The notes under the pieces are model-generated. The model was not told where the DNA came from and searched no databases. It saw only the letters and a program-made list of their open reading frames with translations. From the NCBI GenBank assembly GCA_030280995.1, contig JASXTE010000003.1, forward strand, positions 1,674,001 through 1,738,000: a DNA stretch of 64,000 nt. The letters are read 5' to 3'. Origin of the DNA: Hemileia vastatrix (lineage: Eukaryota; Basidiomycota; Pucciniomycetes; Pucciniales; Zaghouaniaceae). The translations under genes and the position numbers were made by a program. Of the stretch, positions 11,001 through 22,719 are shown piece by piece (position 1 is the stretch's first letter; the number at the start of each line of letters is the position of its first letter).

Positions 11001-13243
11001 AAGGATGACTCAAGTGCATAGTATACTGTACCGCGGCTAGTTGGGTAACTTACTGAAACAGGTAATAAGGGAGGCTAACTAGTTAAGTGAATTGTTAGGA
11101 CTATGAACTTAGTATTAAAGAAAAGAGAGTGGGGACTCAATCACAAAACTACCCAAGAGTCAAGGCGACTAGGATCAAAGTTAGAATGGGTCAAAACTGA
11201 AAATAGCACTGAAACAAAAACGAAGGTATAGTCAAAAGCGCATATGTGGAGTATGAGTGAAACAAGTTAATACTAGCGTTAGTAATCATAGGTATGTTTT
11301 AGGTGCCTTAGTTGTTACAAGCAGTTTACATAGTTTACTAATAGATTAGTTATTGTTTTACTAATGTGGCACTAGAGCCAGCGCTGGAGATCCACTAGGG
11401 AACTGTGTCTTGAGTACTGGAAAATATAAAAAGGAGGACTATTTGATAAAGATAGGGAGTTTTTTTTGTAAGTAGAGTATATAGAGAGATATAGAATAGT
11501 AAATTAGAGATATTTCTGAGTCTTTTATCATTTGTGCGTCTGTGTGTGTATTTCATGTAGCATAAGTGAAAGAGTGCAACATAGAGGGAATATATAGATT
11601 TAGTAGGATTGACTATTATTAGAGTTATTTTATTGCTATAATAAGGCATATTCAAAGAGAGCGCTTCAAGAGAGAGTAGCTGTGGATATTAGCGCTTATT
11701 AAGAATAGAAATATCCAGATAGTAATACTTGTTTTTCCTGATCTCTAAAACTCATCTCTCATCTTATAAACTTTCTAATCATATATTAGTGTTACACATT
11801 ATTGCGCTGTCTTTAAAAATAAGAGTGGCAGATGCTTCTTTTTAGAAATTGAAAAGTTGAACCAACCCATATTGCATTGTGTCTACTGCTTAGTACTTTA
11901 GAACAGTCTACAGTGTTCAAGGCTTCTCCCAGATTGAAGGAATTTAATATAACAAGACTTATGCTCCCATTGGAAGGTTAAACACCTTATGATTTTTACT
12001 TGGTCTTGCTGCATATAAAGACTGGGAGATTCATTAAATGGATGTAAAATCAGCTTTTCTACATGGAGAACCGGACCAAGATCTATATCTTAGATTCCCC
12101 AGTGGCTATACTCCACAAAATCCCAATCTCTGTCTTCATCTAAAGAAATCCCTCTATGGACTTAAACAAAGTTCCAGATGCTGGTATTGCAAATTGTCCA
12201 GTTTCTTCATGGAAATTGGTTTTGGATCAAGCAAAGCTGACCCCTGTCTCTTCATAAATAATGATTCCTCTCAACCATGCTATGTGTTTATCCACATAGA
12301 TGATTTAATAATAGCTGGTCCCTCTGTTCAAGATTTCAAAGACAAAATTGCTCAAGTATTTGACATGGACAATCAAGGGGAGCTCAAATGGGTTATTGGC
12401 ATGAAAACAGTCAGGGAAAAAACCAAAAAAACTATTAGTTTATCTCAAGAGTTATATATCACTAAATTACTCAATGAATTTAAATTTCAAGACTGTAGAA
12501 CTGTCACCACTCCTCTAGTTCCCAATTCTCATTTCACAACATTCACAGCCAATGAATTATCTCACTCACTCAATTACAGACGAGCTATTGGTCTTCTCAA
12601 CTATCTGGTACTATGCACTCGCCCTGATCTAGCTTATGCTGCCTCCACCCTGGCTCAATACCTTAATCAACCTTCTGATCAACAAATACAAGCATTCTAC
12701 CATATCCTTCAATACCTCAAACTAACAAAGGACTTTCACCTAAAACTAGGAAGAGTCCCTAATTCTGAAATAGGTTCCTTAATTAGCTACACAGATTCTG
12801 ACTATAATACATCTACCAATTCTAAATCAACCTCAGGAACCGTCATCTTTCACCTTGGACTGATCAGTTGGCGCTCATGTAAACAACAATCAGTTGCCCT
12901 TTTAACCTCTGAATCTGAATATTATGCTATGACAGAATGCAGTCAAGATCTTTTATGGACCAAAGAACTTTTTAATGACTTTTCTCTCCCACTCAATAAA
13001 TCTATTCTTATGGGTGACAATCAAGGCGGAATTAATTTGGAATTTAATCCACTATATCAACATTGAACCAGACATATCAATACCAGAGTGTGTTGGCTGC
13101 GTGAACAAGTGAACAATGGCGAATTTTCCATTGAGTACACTCCTTCTACTAAAATGATTGCCAATATCTTAACTAAATCTTTACCTAGACCTAAGCATTT
13201 TGAATTCATTACCTCTTTAAACCTTTCATCATTGCTGTCTTGA
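8016..13243 (+). pseudogene. Copia-A gag-pol, multiply broken
   Basis: The coding region opens at ATG 8,016 with a Gag that matches copia-B (YSKIKGI.KLNDKN..WKTD). TGA stops near 8,153 and 8,448 and a frameshift near 9,066 follow. The protease core appears as FDSGASFS (about 8,905). The integrase lies in 9,326-10,698, with a GPITP...VDGHS block, DNGREF and a later Glu-containing segment. RT resumes at 11,913 after the solo LTR and continues in 12,038-13,066. It has MDVKSAF, IHIDDL and the RNase H block TDSDY...TSESEYYAMTE. A TGA at 13,064 is followed by the conserved C-terminal ILTKSLP tail to a stop at 13,241-13,243. The usual product would be one Gag-Pol polyprotein. Confidence 0.85.
10699..11912 (+). 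repeat. Solo LTR of the gypsy-B family, inserted in copia-A pol
   Basis: This 1,214-bp block begins TGTGGTATG and ends TCTACA. It matches the gypsy-B LTRs (27,957-29,289; 38,477-39,809) along its length, minus about 120 bp. It is flanked by GCGT (10,695-10,698) and GTGT (11,913-11,916), which fit a 4-bp TSD with one C-to-T change. Removing it and one TSD restores the reading order of the copia-A RT. A solo LTR arises by recombination between the two LTRs of a full element. Several GCGC sites of gypsy-B are GCAC, GTGC or similar here, so this copy is older. Confidence 0.92.
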
Positions 13244-13254
13244 GCACAGGAGGG

Positions 13255-13590
13255 TGTCAAGATTATATCATTAAGCAGATACTCTATTTCTATATTCTAA
13301 TCTATACTTATACATATCTATATATACATAATACTATATACGTACTATCCTATCTATACTTTAACCTAACTCGGTGATACTACATAGAACTTACATGGAT
13401 GAGGAATCTCCACGTGCTTCCTCATCCACTCTTTTTCTTCTCTTACTCATTATATTTATTTATTAACTATTATTACTTAAGTTCTTTCTTAAGTTTCTTG
13501 TCCACTTTTTTATCTTGTCCTTCTGTCCTTGCCATCCCTTGCTGTCCTTTTCATCCTAAAGCTTAACTTACCTGGTGCTTAAACTCATCA
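13255..13590 (+). repeat. Copia-A 3' LTR (336 bp)
   Basis: It starts TGTCAAGATT directly after the purine tract AGCACAGGAGGG and ends CTCATCA. From about 13,343 it aligns with the 5' LTR at 7,365-7,620. Confidence 0.85.
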
Positions 13591-13766
13591 TTGATATCCA
13601 GCTACACTGTATCAGGGAACAAGTTGACAACAAAATCTTCAAGGTCCCCTACATGTCTACAAACAAAATGCCCGCCAACATGCTCACCAAGGCCCTAAAT
13701 TGATTAAAACTCAAGACAAACTTATCAACACTACACATCTCCAATGAATTATTTGGAAGGAGAGGG
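13591..13766 (+). pseudogene. Copia-E pol tail (RNase H C-terminus), fragment
   Basis: Translation from 13,593 gives the end of a copia RNase H domain: a CIREQVDN stretch followed by NKMPANMLTKAL, the usual Ty1/copia C-terminal motif. A TGA follows the LTKAL motif directly. A purine tract (GGAAGGAGAGGG, 13,755-13,766) closes the segment as a polypurine tract would. The rest of the element lies left of copia-A and outside the window. This is the oldest and outermost layer of the nest. Confidence 0.7.
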
Positions 13767-14311
13767 TTTCAGGATTCATAATCATATTCCTCCAATTCAT
13801 CTGGAACTATAGCTCACAAGTAGAATATATATATAGATATATGCATATAAATACATATAATACATACCTGGAATACAGATGACATGATGTGTTAGTAGAA
13901 AATAAGTTTAGGTTAAATGAAGAATGATGATAACTATATAAATAATAGATCCCTACTGTTTCTTTCTCCATTGATTTCCGTACTATTGCTACTTGTAATC
14001 AATCTCATATCAACACTTACTGTCTTACCCAATACATAACATTTTGTTACTGTTGTATAAAGGCACTTCCCTAAAATTTTATCATATGTCTCCTATATTC
14101 TCTTACATTAATATTGTTCTTTACCTGCTGTTCAGGTTGGCTCACTCAGCATTGCCAACTGACAGCGATCTTGTAACTAACAAGATCTTATCATTTATTT
14201 AAAAAGGTCAGATCATTTACAATACTGTATCTTTCTATATTGATTTCCATACTATTTCTACTTGTAATCAATGTCATATCAACACTTACTGTCTTACCCA
14301 ATATGTAATAT
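13767..14311 (+). repeat. Copia-E 3' LTR, first part (interrupted by copia-D)
   Basis: The segment after the purine tract contains two related blocks, each opening TTGATTTCC.TACTATT.CTACTTG (about 13,972 and 14,240). The first block ends GATCTTATCA at 14,193. The second is cut at 14,311 by copia-D and resumes at 41,914-41,996, where it ends in the same GATCTTATCA. The TTATCA terminus is shared with copia-A and copia-B LTRs. The start base is uncertain because the expected TG is not present. Confidence 0.6.
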
Positions 14312-14899
14312 TGTTAATCTCACTAGGAAAACCTAACTTATGTCCACTCAATATCTCAAGGCAATAACAACTTAGTAACGGAGCCATCAGTAAGGCACGA
14401 GTTGAATACAGATGAAACACAATGGACTCAGCAGCAAGAGGAACAAAGAATAAAAAGAATAAGTAGTATTATAGATAGAAAGGTAAAGGCCATAAGATGG
14501 TATGGAAAGATAAAAGACAAACATTGTAGGCTTACCAGTACTATCACAAAAAGTAACACGAAAACACACAGAAGGCTTAGTAAAAGTAAATACATGGAAT
14601 TAAAAGTTTTAGGCATATACTGGTTCAAAAGTAGTAAAAAAGGTATTAAACAAAAAGCTACTGATGTAGGAAAGTTTGTAGGAAAGAGAGTAAAAGGTGA
14701 TAATGTGTGTTGGGAACATTTTGAGAGAAAAGTCATCAAAAGTCTTTTAGATTGTTAAAAAAGGAAGACTTTTAGATATCATACACATTTTAGAAACAAA
14801 GAGTATATATAGGTTTCTGTTTATTAATTTTGATTAGTTAGTTGTGTATATACATTATTTTATTTTGAAATTATATTTTTTTATTTATCCAACTTTTGA
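14312..14899 (+). repeat. Copia-D 5' LTR (588 bp)
   Basis: It begins TGTTAATCTCACTAG and ends CCAACTTTTGA, the same ends as the 3' LTR at 41,326-41,913. The base after it is C (CATTATCAG), so the end is TTTTGA by comparison with the 3' copy and its TSD. It contains an open basic reading frame (14,402-14,758). Confidence 0.88.
14402..14758 (+). CDS. Basic reading frame inside the copia-D 5' LTR
   Basis: A 118-codon frame lies wholly inside the LTR. Its product is Lys/Arg-rich, begins MNTDETQWTQQQEEQ and has no recognised domain. The homologous frame in the 3' LTR is open too and fused in frame to the end of pol (through 41,827). The 5' copy lacks one base near 14,330 and has a TAA at the position where the 3' copy reads TAC, so it is separated from upstream and downstream codons. 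It may be only the duplicated image of a Pol C-terminal extension, because an LTR holds whatever the 3' end of pol encodes. Function is unknown. Confidence 0.4.
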   Translation: MNTDETQWTQQQEEQRIKRISSIIDRKVKAIRWYGKIKDKHCRLTSTITKSNTKTHRRLSKSKYMELKVLGIYWFKSSKKGIKQKATDVGKFVGKRVKGDNVCWEHFERKVIKSLLDC

Positions 14900-15017
14900 C
14901 ATTATCAGTAACATACTGTAAAATCAATCATTATATCTTATTTCTGAACCAACTAATAATAATAATAACCCTCGTTATTTACTTAATGATAGCAACTACT
15001 TTGTATGGTTGACAATC

Positions 15018-15644
15018 ATGGAGGCTGAACTAGACAACGTTAACTTTCTGGACTATGTGTTAGGAAAACCCACTGAAAAAATAGAGGAAAGAAAGAGGAA
15101 AACTTACAACATGATTATTAGACACTTGAATGATATCATGTTGCAAATATTGCCTGAAAATTGTTTGGACGCAACAAAGGCAATGGAAGAAAATCTTGGA
15201 AACTATTGAAAAGAAGTATTCCAGGGGGGAAGCTCAGGGAAGATGAATGGCATTCAGTGAGTTGCCAACAGTAGAATTCACTAACGTCATCCAATTTATA
15301 AAAGATGTCAGAACAATCAATAGCAAAATAAAACTTACAGGATTGAAGATTGATGATGAAGTACTCACACTTCAAGTCTTACACAAGCTCGCAAAAGAAT
15401 ATGAATTGCTCATTCAAATATTAATACAAGGGACCAAGATTTTAGGGTTGGAGGAGGTTTTAAAGTGCCTGGAAAAGGATAATAGGCAATTTGCGGTAAA
15501 AAAGGAGGAAAACGTAGCCATGATGACCACCACAACTCCAAATAAAAATATTAAATGCTACAATTGTGGCATTATGGGTCATTCCTCTTGTGACTGCAGA
15601 AAACTGTGGAGCAAGTACAAGTTTGCCCCACCTAATACCACAAC
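15018..15644 (+). pseudogene. Copia-D gag with CCHC zinc knuckle, split by copia-B
   Basis: The first ATG in the coding frame is at 15,018. A stop at 15,207-15,209 and a shift to the frame 15,247-15,644 interrupt it. The second part has the conserved Ty1/copia Gag helix (AFSELPTVEF...) and a perfect knuckle CYNCGIMGHSSCDC (C-X2-C-X4-H-X4-C, about 15,557-15,600). The frame then runs into the TSD ACAAC of copia-B and continues after 20,947. Gag packages the element RNA. Confidence 0.8.
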
Positions 15645-16352
15645 TGTTAATATTAGTCAATAATCTATAAACATAATACTTTTACTACATAAAGTCATAT
15701 ATAGATATATACATTTAGCTATAGAACCTATAAACCTATCAGTAGAGCATTCTTCTTTATCATCATTTATATGCATACCCTAACAGAAATGTATTTAGGA
15801 ATGACCGTTAATCTCTGATTCGGAATTCACTCTTTCTCCTTATTTTTATCTTACGTTATTCTTTCCACTCACATTTCTTTTATCTTAGTTTCTTTTTTGT
15901 CCTCTTTTCTTTGTCTTGTCCTCGCTTGTCTGTCCTACTCCCTTGTCCACTATTGTCCCACATTATAAGTCCTATTGTCCAACTAACACTATCTGTTGAT
16001 TGTTATCAGGTAAACTGTATGTGCTCTACGACTGCAATGAATTCACTCTTTCTCCTTTTTTTTATCTTACGTTATTCTTTCCACTCACATTTCTTTTATC
16101 TTAGTTTCTTTTTAATCCTCTTTTCTTTGTCTTGTCCTTTCTCATCTGTCCTACTCCCTCGTCCACTATTGTCCCACATTATAAGTCCTATTGTCCAACT
16201 AACACTATCTGTTGATTGTTATCAGGTAAACTTTTCTTTTTTGTCCTCTTTTCTTTGTCTTGTCCTCGCTCTTCTGTCCTACTCCCTCATCCCCTATTGT
16301 CTCACATTATAAGTCCTATTGTCCAACTAACACTATCTGTTGATTGTTATCA
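15645..16352 (+). repeat. Copia-B 5' LTR (708 bp, three internal tandem blocks)
   Basis: After a ~175-bp unique start the LTR holds three tandem blocks (about 15,825-16,015, 16,033-16,227 and 16,232-16,352), each ending CTGTTGATTGTTATCAG. The first two continue as GTAAAC; the last is the LTR end. Confidence 0.9.
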
Positions 16353-16370
16353 GCGTTATGGGCCCAGCGC
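16353..16370 (+). other. Copia-B primer-binding site, tRNA-iMet anticodon type
   Basis: GCGTTATGGGCCCAGCGC follows the LTR directly. The core GTTATGGGCCCAG is complementary to the anticodon arm of animal/fungal initiator tRNA-Met, as in Drosophila copia. Confidence 0.8.
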
Positions 16371-16469
16371 CCTTGAATTTAATCTAAACTGGCAACCCCT
16401 CAATCAATAAATACTTCATCCCCTCCTCCGAGTCCATCTGCCTCCACACAACAAACTCCTACTCCTAGA

Positions 16470-19400
16470 ATGACCTCACCTGCCCCTCCTCCAAATTTTT
16501 CTTATCTTCAAGACTCTTCTAATTACTCCAAGATTAAAGGTATCAAAAAATTGAACGATAAAAACTATAGCACCTGGAAAACAGACATTAAATATGCCCT
16601 TACTGTGCAAAATCTCGATCAGTTTCTTCTTGAAGACTGCCCTATACCTACCGATTCAGACCTCCTCAATGTCTTTAACATTCGACAAAGGCAAACGAAC
16701 ACCATAATTGGGATGTTCATGGATAGGCCGAATCAACACAAATTCATTCTTGACGATGATATAGTGTAACGGACACAATTATGGAAACAAATTAGGGACC
16801 ACTACACTTCCAAATCGACTAAAAATTGCTCCTATGTTGTCAATCAACTATTCAAAATCAAATTTACAGAAGGGAATTTACTTGAATTGATGAATGAATT
16901 TAGAGGGACAATGAAATTACTTTGGGAGGTGACACCCGACTTATTCAAGGAAAACATAATCTCATACATTATGGGGAACTACGTACTCAATCTTTTACTG
17001 GAGTCTTACCAAACTTCCGCTACAATAATCCTGAGCAAGTACGACATTACCAATCAAAGACCTACGATTGAAAACATCTTCTCTGACATAGAAGCTGAAT
17101 TTACCCGTCAAAAAGCTCTAAATCTATCTAACTCTGGTTCAGTCTTGGCCATGGACACCAAGACCACACAACTCTGTTCGAAAGGCAAACATAATCCCTT
17201 AGCACCTCATTCGGAATCTTCCTGCTTTCAACTTCATCCCGAGAAACGTGACGAATTTCTCAAAAGGAAAGGGAGAATTGTAGTAATGAAAACTCTCACA
17301 AAGTATTGTCAATTATAGACAAATTACCAAACAATCATGCCATACTGGACAGTGGCACATCATTCTCTATTTTCAACAATCAAAACTTCTTCGACACTTA
17401 TCACAATACAAAAACTTCATTGTCAATGGCCAATGGAGATGAGTTAACTGCCCTTGGACAAGGCAAAGCTCTATTTTCATCAAATCTAGGGCATAACTTC
17501 AATATTGACAATGCTCTTTATGCACCCGATGTCAAAGCAAATCTAATTTCTCTAGTGGACATATTATCAGATGGTCGGAGCTTAATTAATGAAAAGGGAC
17601 GATTTAAAATTAAAAAACAAAACACTACCCTCATGTAATGTTCTTCAAAAGGATGAATATTAACATTTCCATTATTTAAAAACTCAGTCTTAAACTCTAT
17701 CAACAATATCAATGCAACAGATAAGAAGTTGAGACTTCTTCATCATAGCTATGGACACCCCAATAATCAAATCATGGAAAAAATATCACCAGGTTTGAAC
17801 TTCTCTGACTTTTCCTGTAAAACATGTGCTCTTTCTAAAGCTCATGTATTACCTTTCTCGGGCACTTTTCCCACTCCTGAATCTCCTCTGGATGTTATTC
17901 ACATGTACCTATGTGGCCCTATTACTCCCAAATCCAAAGGAGGAAAATCATATTTTCTCCCAATAGTTGATGGACACTCTTGATTCTGACATGTCAAGTT
18001 CTTACAACTCAAATATGAAACTTTTGAAAACTATAAAGAATTTGAAACTCTGGTGGAGAATCAACTAGAGCAAAAAGTCAAATTTATAGTTTCAGATAAC
18101 GGTGGCGAATTCGTCAATTCATCGACGAAGAATCACTTCAAAAATAAAGGAATCATCCACTTACGCACAGCCCCATACTCACCCCAACAGATTCCAATTG
18201 CTGAAAGAGGAAATCGCTCAATCGTCGAAAAAGCTAAATGCCTACTTATTGAATCAGGACTGGATGCACACTGGTGGGAAGAAGCAGTCAACACTGCCAC
18301 CTATCTGCTTAATATCTTACCATCCGCTTCTCTTGAAAAAAAAAATCACCGTGGGAACTTTGGCATAAAAATTCAAAACTGCCATCTAAACTACACCCCT
18401 TCAGATCTGACGTTGTTTTCAATCTTGAAAAACATAAAAGTCTTGAAAAATTTGGTAAGAGTGGTGAGGAAGGAATATTCATTGGGTATTGTGACGGTCA
18501 TGTCAACTATCGCATCTATTCTCCAGCCTCCGACTCAATCATCACTACTCATGATGTCAACTTCCTAAACACCTTCAACTTGTCAAGTCAAATCTCAAAA
18601 GGGATGCCTGTCAATTCTCTACAATTTCCCAAAATTGCTATTGACACTCAATTTTCTTTCTCACCTTCAATCCCCACTAATCCTGATCCACTAAAGGAAA
18701 TCCCTACTCCCATGCCAGAATTTTCCCATACACCTATCCCAGATACTGAAGTTCCACCATCAAACAAATTTAAGAACTATGATGATGTTCCTTTTGACAC
18801 CAGACCTTCAAAAGAAATTTCTTCTCAAATTGACACGTCCAATATTCTAACCTCTAAACAAAGAGCCAATGTCGCATGTATGATTTTCACTCCTTTTGAC
18901 ACACCATGTAATTACCACGAGGCTATTAACTCACCTGAAAGTGACTAATGGATGAATGCTATCAACAATGAATTGAACAGTATCAGTGAACATGGAGTAT
19001 GGGAAGAAACACCTCCACCAGCCAACAACCACCTAATAGGATTGACTTGGACCTTCAAAAAGAAGACTGATTCTGAAGGAAATATCATCAAATATAAAGC
19101 TCGACTCTGCGCTCAAGGCTTCTCTCAAATAGAAGGCATTGAGTATAATGAAACATATGCCCCCACCGGTCGATTAGCTACTCTCAGATTTTTACTTGGC
19201 CTCGCAGCATACAAAGACTGGGACCTCTGTCAAATGGATGTACAATCAGCCTTTCTCAATGGTAATCTGGATGAAGACATCTATCTACAATATCCTCTTG
19301 GCTACTCTCCCAAAAACAAAAATAAATGCCTTCACCTCAAAAAGTCACCCTATGGTCTAAAGCAGAGTCCTCGCTGCTGGTACAATACCCTAGTTAATTT

Positions 19401-20439
19401 CTTTAAAAGTATTGAATTTAAAGCTAGCATAGCCAATCCCTGTCTATTTTATCATACTGATCATTCTCGTCCATGTTATGTGTTCATACATGTTGACAAT
19501 CTCATTATCGGCGGCACTCACATTGACGATTTCAAAATGAAGATCTCAAAAGCCTTTGATATCAGGGATCAAGGCAACTTAAGCTGGGTTCTTGGTATGA
19601 AGGTGATCCGGAATCGACCTTCAAGGACACTTACACTCACTCAACAACTATACGTTCAAAAACTACTTAACAAATTTAATCATACTAACTGTAGGACGGT
19701 AACAACTCCCCTAGTTCCCAACTCACAATTCTCACAGACCAATGAAACAAAGCTGACACACCTATTCAATTACCGAAGAGCAATTGGGCTACTCAACTAC
19801 TTGGTATTATGCACAAGACCTGATCTGGCCTTTGCAGCTAGTTCTTTAGCTCAACATTTGAACCAACCAACTGATGAACAAATTGTGGCCTTCTTCCATA
19901 TCTTGAGATACCTTCAACTGACGAAGAACTTTGGTCTAACATTGGGAAATGTTCCCAACAGCGAACTTGGCTCACTTTCTGGATTTTCTGATTCAGACTA
20001 CAACAAATCTCACGATTCTAAATCAACCTCTGGTTCACTGGTCTTTCACTTGGGTCTGCTAAGCTGGCATTCATGTAAGCAACAGTCTGTCTCACTATCA
20101 ACTTCTGAATCAGAATACTATGCTATGACTGAATGTGGCCAGGACTTACTATGGGCAAAGGAGCTATTCAATGACTTCTCCATTCAACTTACCTCCACTA
20201 AACTCTACGGTGACAATCAAGGCGCAATCAATTGAGCCCTGAATCCTTTATATCAACACCAAACTCGCCATATCAACACAAAAGTGTTCTGGTTACGAGA
20301 ACTAGTCAACACTCAACAGCTTAATATCAAATACATTTCAACTAACATGATGACTTTCGACATCCTTACAAAACCTTTACCAAGAATTAAACATCATGAA
20401 TTCTTATCTAGTCTGAACTTAGGCCCATTTCTGTCTTGA
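16470..20439 (+). pseudogene. Copia-B gag-pol, broken in Gag and integrase
   Basis: The coding region opens at ATG 16,470 (PPNFSYLQD...). TAA at 16,767-16,769 and later frame changes near 17,318, 17,638 and 17,983 break Gag, protease and integrase. The protease core reads LDSGTSFS (about 17,346). The integrase zinc region (CKTCALSKAHVLPFSG) and core (DNGGEF, ERGNRSIVEKAKC) lie between 17,729 and 18,340. RT and RNase H are open from 18,952 to 20,235, with MDVQSAF, IHVDNL (a D-to-N change in the second catalytic Asp) and SDSDYNKS...TSESEYYAMTE. A TGA interrupts at 20,233. The tail ends at 20,437-20,439. Confidence 0.87.
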
Positions 20440-20450
20440 GCACGGGTGGG

Positions 20451-20942
20451 TGTTAATATTAGTCGATAATCTATAAACATAATACTTTTACTACATATAG
20501 TCATATATAGATATATACATTTAGCTATAGAACCTATAAACCTATCAGTAGAGCATGCTTCTTTATCATCATTTATATGCATACCCTAACAGCAATGTAT
20601 TTAGGAATGACTGTTAATCTCTGATTCTGCATTCACTCTTTCTCCTTATTTTTATCTTAAGTTATTCTTTCCACTCACATTTCTTTTATCTTAGTTTCTT
20701 TTTTGTCCTCTTTTCTTTGTCTTGTCCTTGCTTGTCTGTCCTACTCCCTCGTCCACTATTGTCCCACATTATAAGTCCTATTGTCCAACTAACACTATCT
20801 GTTGATTGTTATCAGGTAAACTTTTCTTTTTTTTCCTCTTTTCTTTGTCTTGTCCTCACTTGTCTGTCCTACTCCCTCATCCACTATTGTCCCACATTAT
20901 AAGTCCTATTGTCCAACTAACACTATCTGTTGATTGTTATCA
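20451..20942 (+). repeat. Copia-B 3' LTR (492 bp, two internal tandem blocks)
   Basis: It starts at the same TGTTAATATTAG as the 5' LTR and ends TTATCA before ACAAC. It has two of the three internal blocks, so the LTRs differ by one repeat unit. Confidence 0.9.
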
Positions 20943-20947
20943 ACAAC

Positions 20948-22719
20948 AGTAGCTGAAGTGGCACCTAAAAAAAAGGCACAAGTGTAAAATTCTTGGGAAA
21001 GAGAGTATTTAGTCGAGGAATCTACAGCCAATTTCCTACCAACAAAAGAAAGATAATCAACTATGAACTTGAGATATTCGGCAATGATGAGGAGAAGTAC
21101 CTATATGGTAATGAGAGTGGCGAAGACAGTGATGTGGAGATATCTTAATGAAATTCTACTAGACTCTGAGGCATCAGAGCACATGTTCAATAGGAAAGAG
21201 GATTTCAAAGGTAGTGTAAGTATAGGGGAAGTTGGAAGGGCCATAGAAATAAAAGGAATAGGGGAGGTAGAGTTATACAATGCAGATAAAAATAAAATAG
21301 ATTTTTGTAATTTATAATATGTACCTGATTTACCATATTGTTTAATCTCACAAGTATTGTTGTGGAATAGAGGAGCGTAAGTAGTTAAAACTAAAGATAA
21401 AAGTTTTTAGATCACAAGAAAAAATAAAAAGGTCATAAGCAGTAGTGTTAAAAATAAATTACCTTACTTACACCTTGAGAGAAAAAAAGCAAGCTCTCAA
21501 GTAACTGGTAAAGAAGACAAGAGATTAGGACATGCAGGAGATGGAACCAGGTGTGATAATTGTAAGCTAGGAAAAAGACAAGGAAACCCTTTAAAAAGGA
21601 AAGAGAAAGAGCAAACATACCGGGTGAAGAGCTTTCAGTAGATATTATGGGACCTATCACACCCATTTCAATTGGAAAATCAAGATTTGCACTTAAAATG
21701 GTGGACGAGGCTACAAGGTATGTATGGATAAAATGCCTCAAGTATAAGAGTAAAGCAGGAAAAGAAATAAAGGGGGTAATTGAGTTACTCAAATAACAAA
21801 AAGGAATCATTGTTAAAAGAATAATAAGTGACAGAGGAGGAGAATTTACTGGAGAAATGTGGACACAATGGCTACAGAATTAAGGAATCATACAGTTAAT
21901 AACCACACCAAATACTCCTCAAAAAAATGGGATGGGAGAAAGAATGAACAGAACAGTAATAGAGAAGGAAAGGACCATGATAATTTCAAAGAACATACCT
22001 AAGAATTTGTGGGCTGAGGCAATGAAAATGGCCGCATACCTATATAATAGAACCAGTCACAGCAATCCATATAAGTTTTTGTGGGGATAAAACCCATGGT
22101 TGGAAAATATACAAGAATTTGGAGAAAAAGTCTTTTTCAGAATACACCATTATCAAAAATTAGGAAATATGGACTCAGGATGTAAGAAAGGAGTCATTGT
22201 TGGAATGGAAGAAGGAAATAGAAGTGTATACAGGGTATGGGATGAGGAGAAAGGAACAATAATTAGGACTAGAGATGTAACAATCACCACTGAGCAAACA
22301 CAATTAAACAACATTATACCAATGAATGACATAAACCCTATCACTGAAGAAAAAGATGAGAGCACGGAAAACAATAAGGAAGAGAGGGATACATTGGAGC
22401 AAAGAAAATCATTAAGGACTAAAAAGAAACGGGAAAGATACAGAAACATTCAAAATTAAACTGCTAAGGAGAAAAGTCAGATCAAGGAAATTGTGGATGA
22501 AATACAGGAGGAAAGCAATGAAATAAATCTTGAAGCATTTATTATGGAAACATCTGTGAGAGAAAACATAATTATTCCAAATATTTATCATGAGGCAAAA
22601 GGATCTAAAGAGTGGATTAGCTGAAAAAAGCTATATTCAATGAATTTGACTCAATATTAGAGAATGGAGTCTTTGAAATCATAGCAAAAACCAACAAGGA
22701 CAGAACCAAAACCACTATC
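20948..22719 (+). pseudogene. Copia-D protease and integrase segment
   Basis: This resumes the gag-pol of copia-D after copia-B. It has a protease-like LLDSEASEHM stretch (DSE where D[ST]G is expected, about 21,155), then a pre-integrase CDNCKLGKRQ box (about 21,557). The integrase core follows with DIMGPITP, SDRGGEF and NTPQQNGMGERMNRT (about 21,640-21,960). Several TAA/TGA stops break it. The last readable frame (22,100-22,459) is the C-terminal integrase part. The segment ends at the CTATC TSD (22,715-22,719) where copia-C enters, just upstream of the RT; that RT starts again at 39,851. Confidence 0.85.

Larger units (their letters stand above)
7365..13590 (+). mobile_element. Copia-A: Ty1/copia retrotransposon, degenerate
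   Basis: A plus-strand Ty1/copia element with a truncated 5' LTR, a primer-binding site for the initiator tRNA anticodon region, a single gag-pol coding region in copia order (Gag, protease, integrase, RT, RNase H), a purine tract and a 336-bp 3' LTR. Its 5' LTR start is missing because gypsy-A sits in it. A solo gypsy-B LTR splits the coding region at 10,699-11,912. Many stops and frameshifts make it inactive. Downstream (13,591 on) lies the RNase H tail of another copia element, which I infer to be its insertion target. Confidence 0.85.
15645..20942 (+). mobile_element. Copia-B: Ty1/copia retrotransposon, degenerate
   Basis: LTRs at 15,645-16,352 and 20,451-20,942 begin TGTTAATATTAG and end TTATCA. 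The element is flanked by ACAAC (15,640-15,644 and 20,943-20,947), a clean 5-bp TSD inside copia-D gag. It has an initiator-tRNA primer site, a single gag-pol region in copia order and a purine tract (CACGGGTGGG) before the 3' LTR. It is closely related to copia-A. The RT/RNase H part is open for 427 codons; the Gag and integrase parts are broken. Confidence 0.92.

Noticed and set aside
14428..14739. Minus-strand 103-codon frame in the copia-D LTR (also at 41,443-41,643)
   Set aside because: Leucine/phenylalanine-rich mirror of the Lys/Ser-rich plus-strand frame; a shadow.
20394..20582. 62-codon minus-strand frame at the copia-B 3' LTR
   Set aside because: Spans the end of pol and the LTR; no motif.
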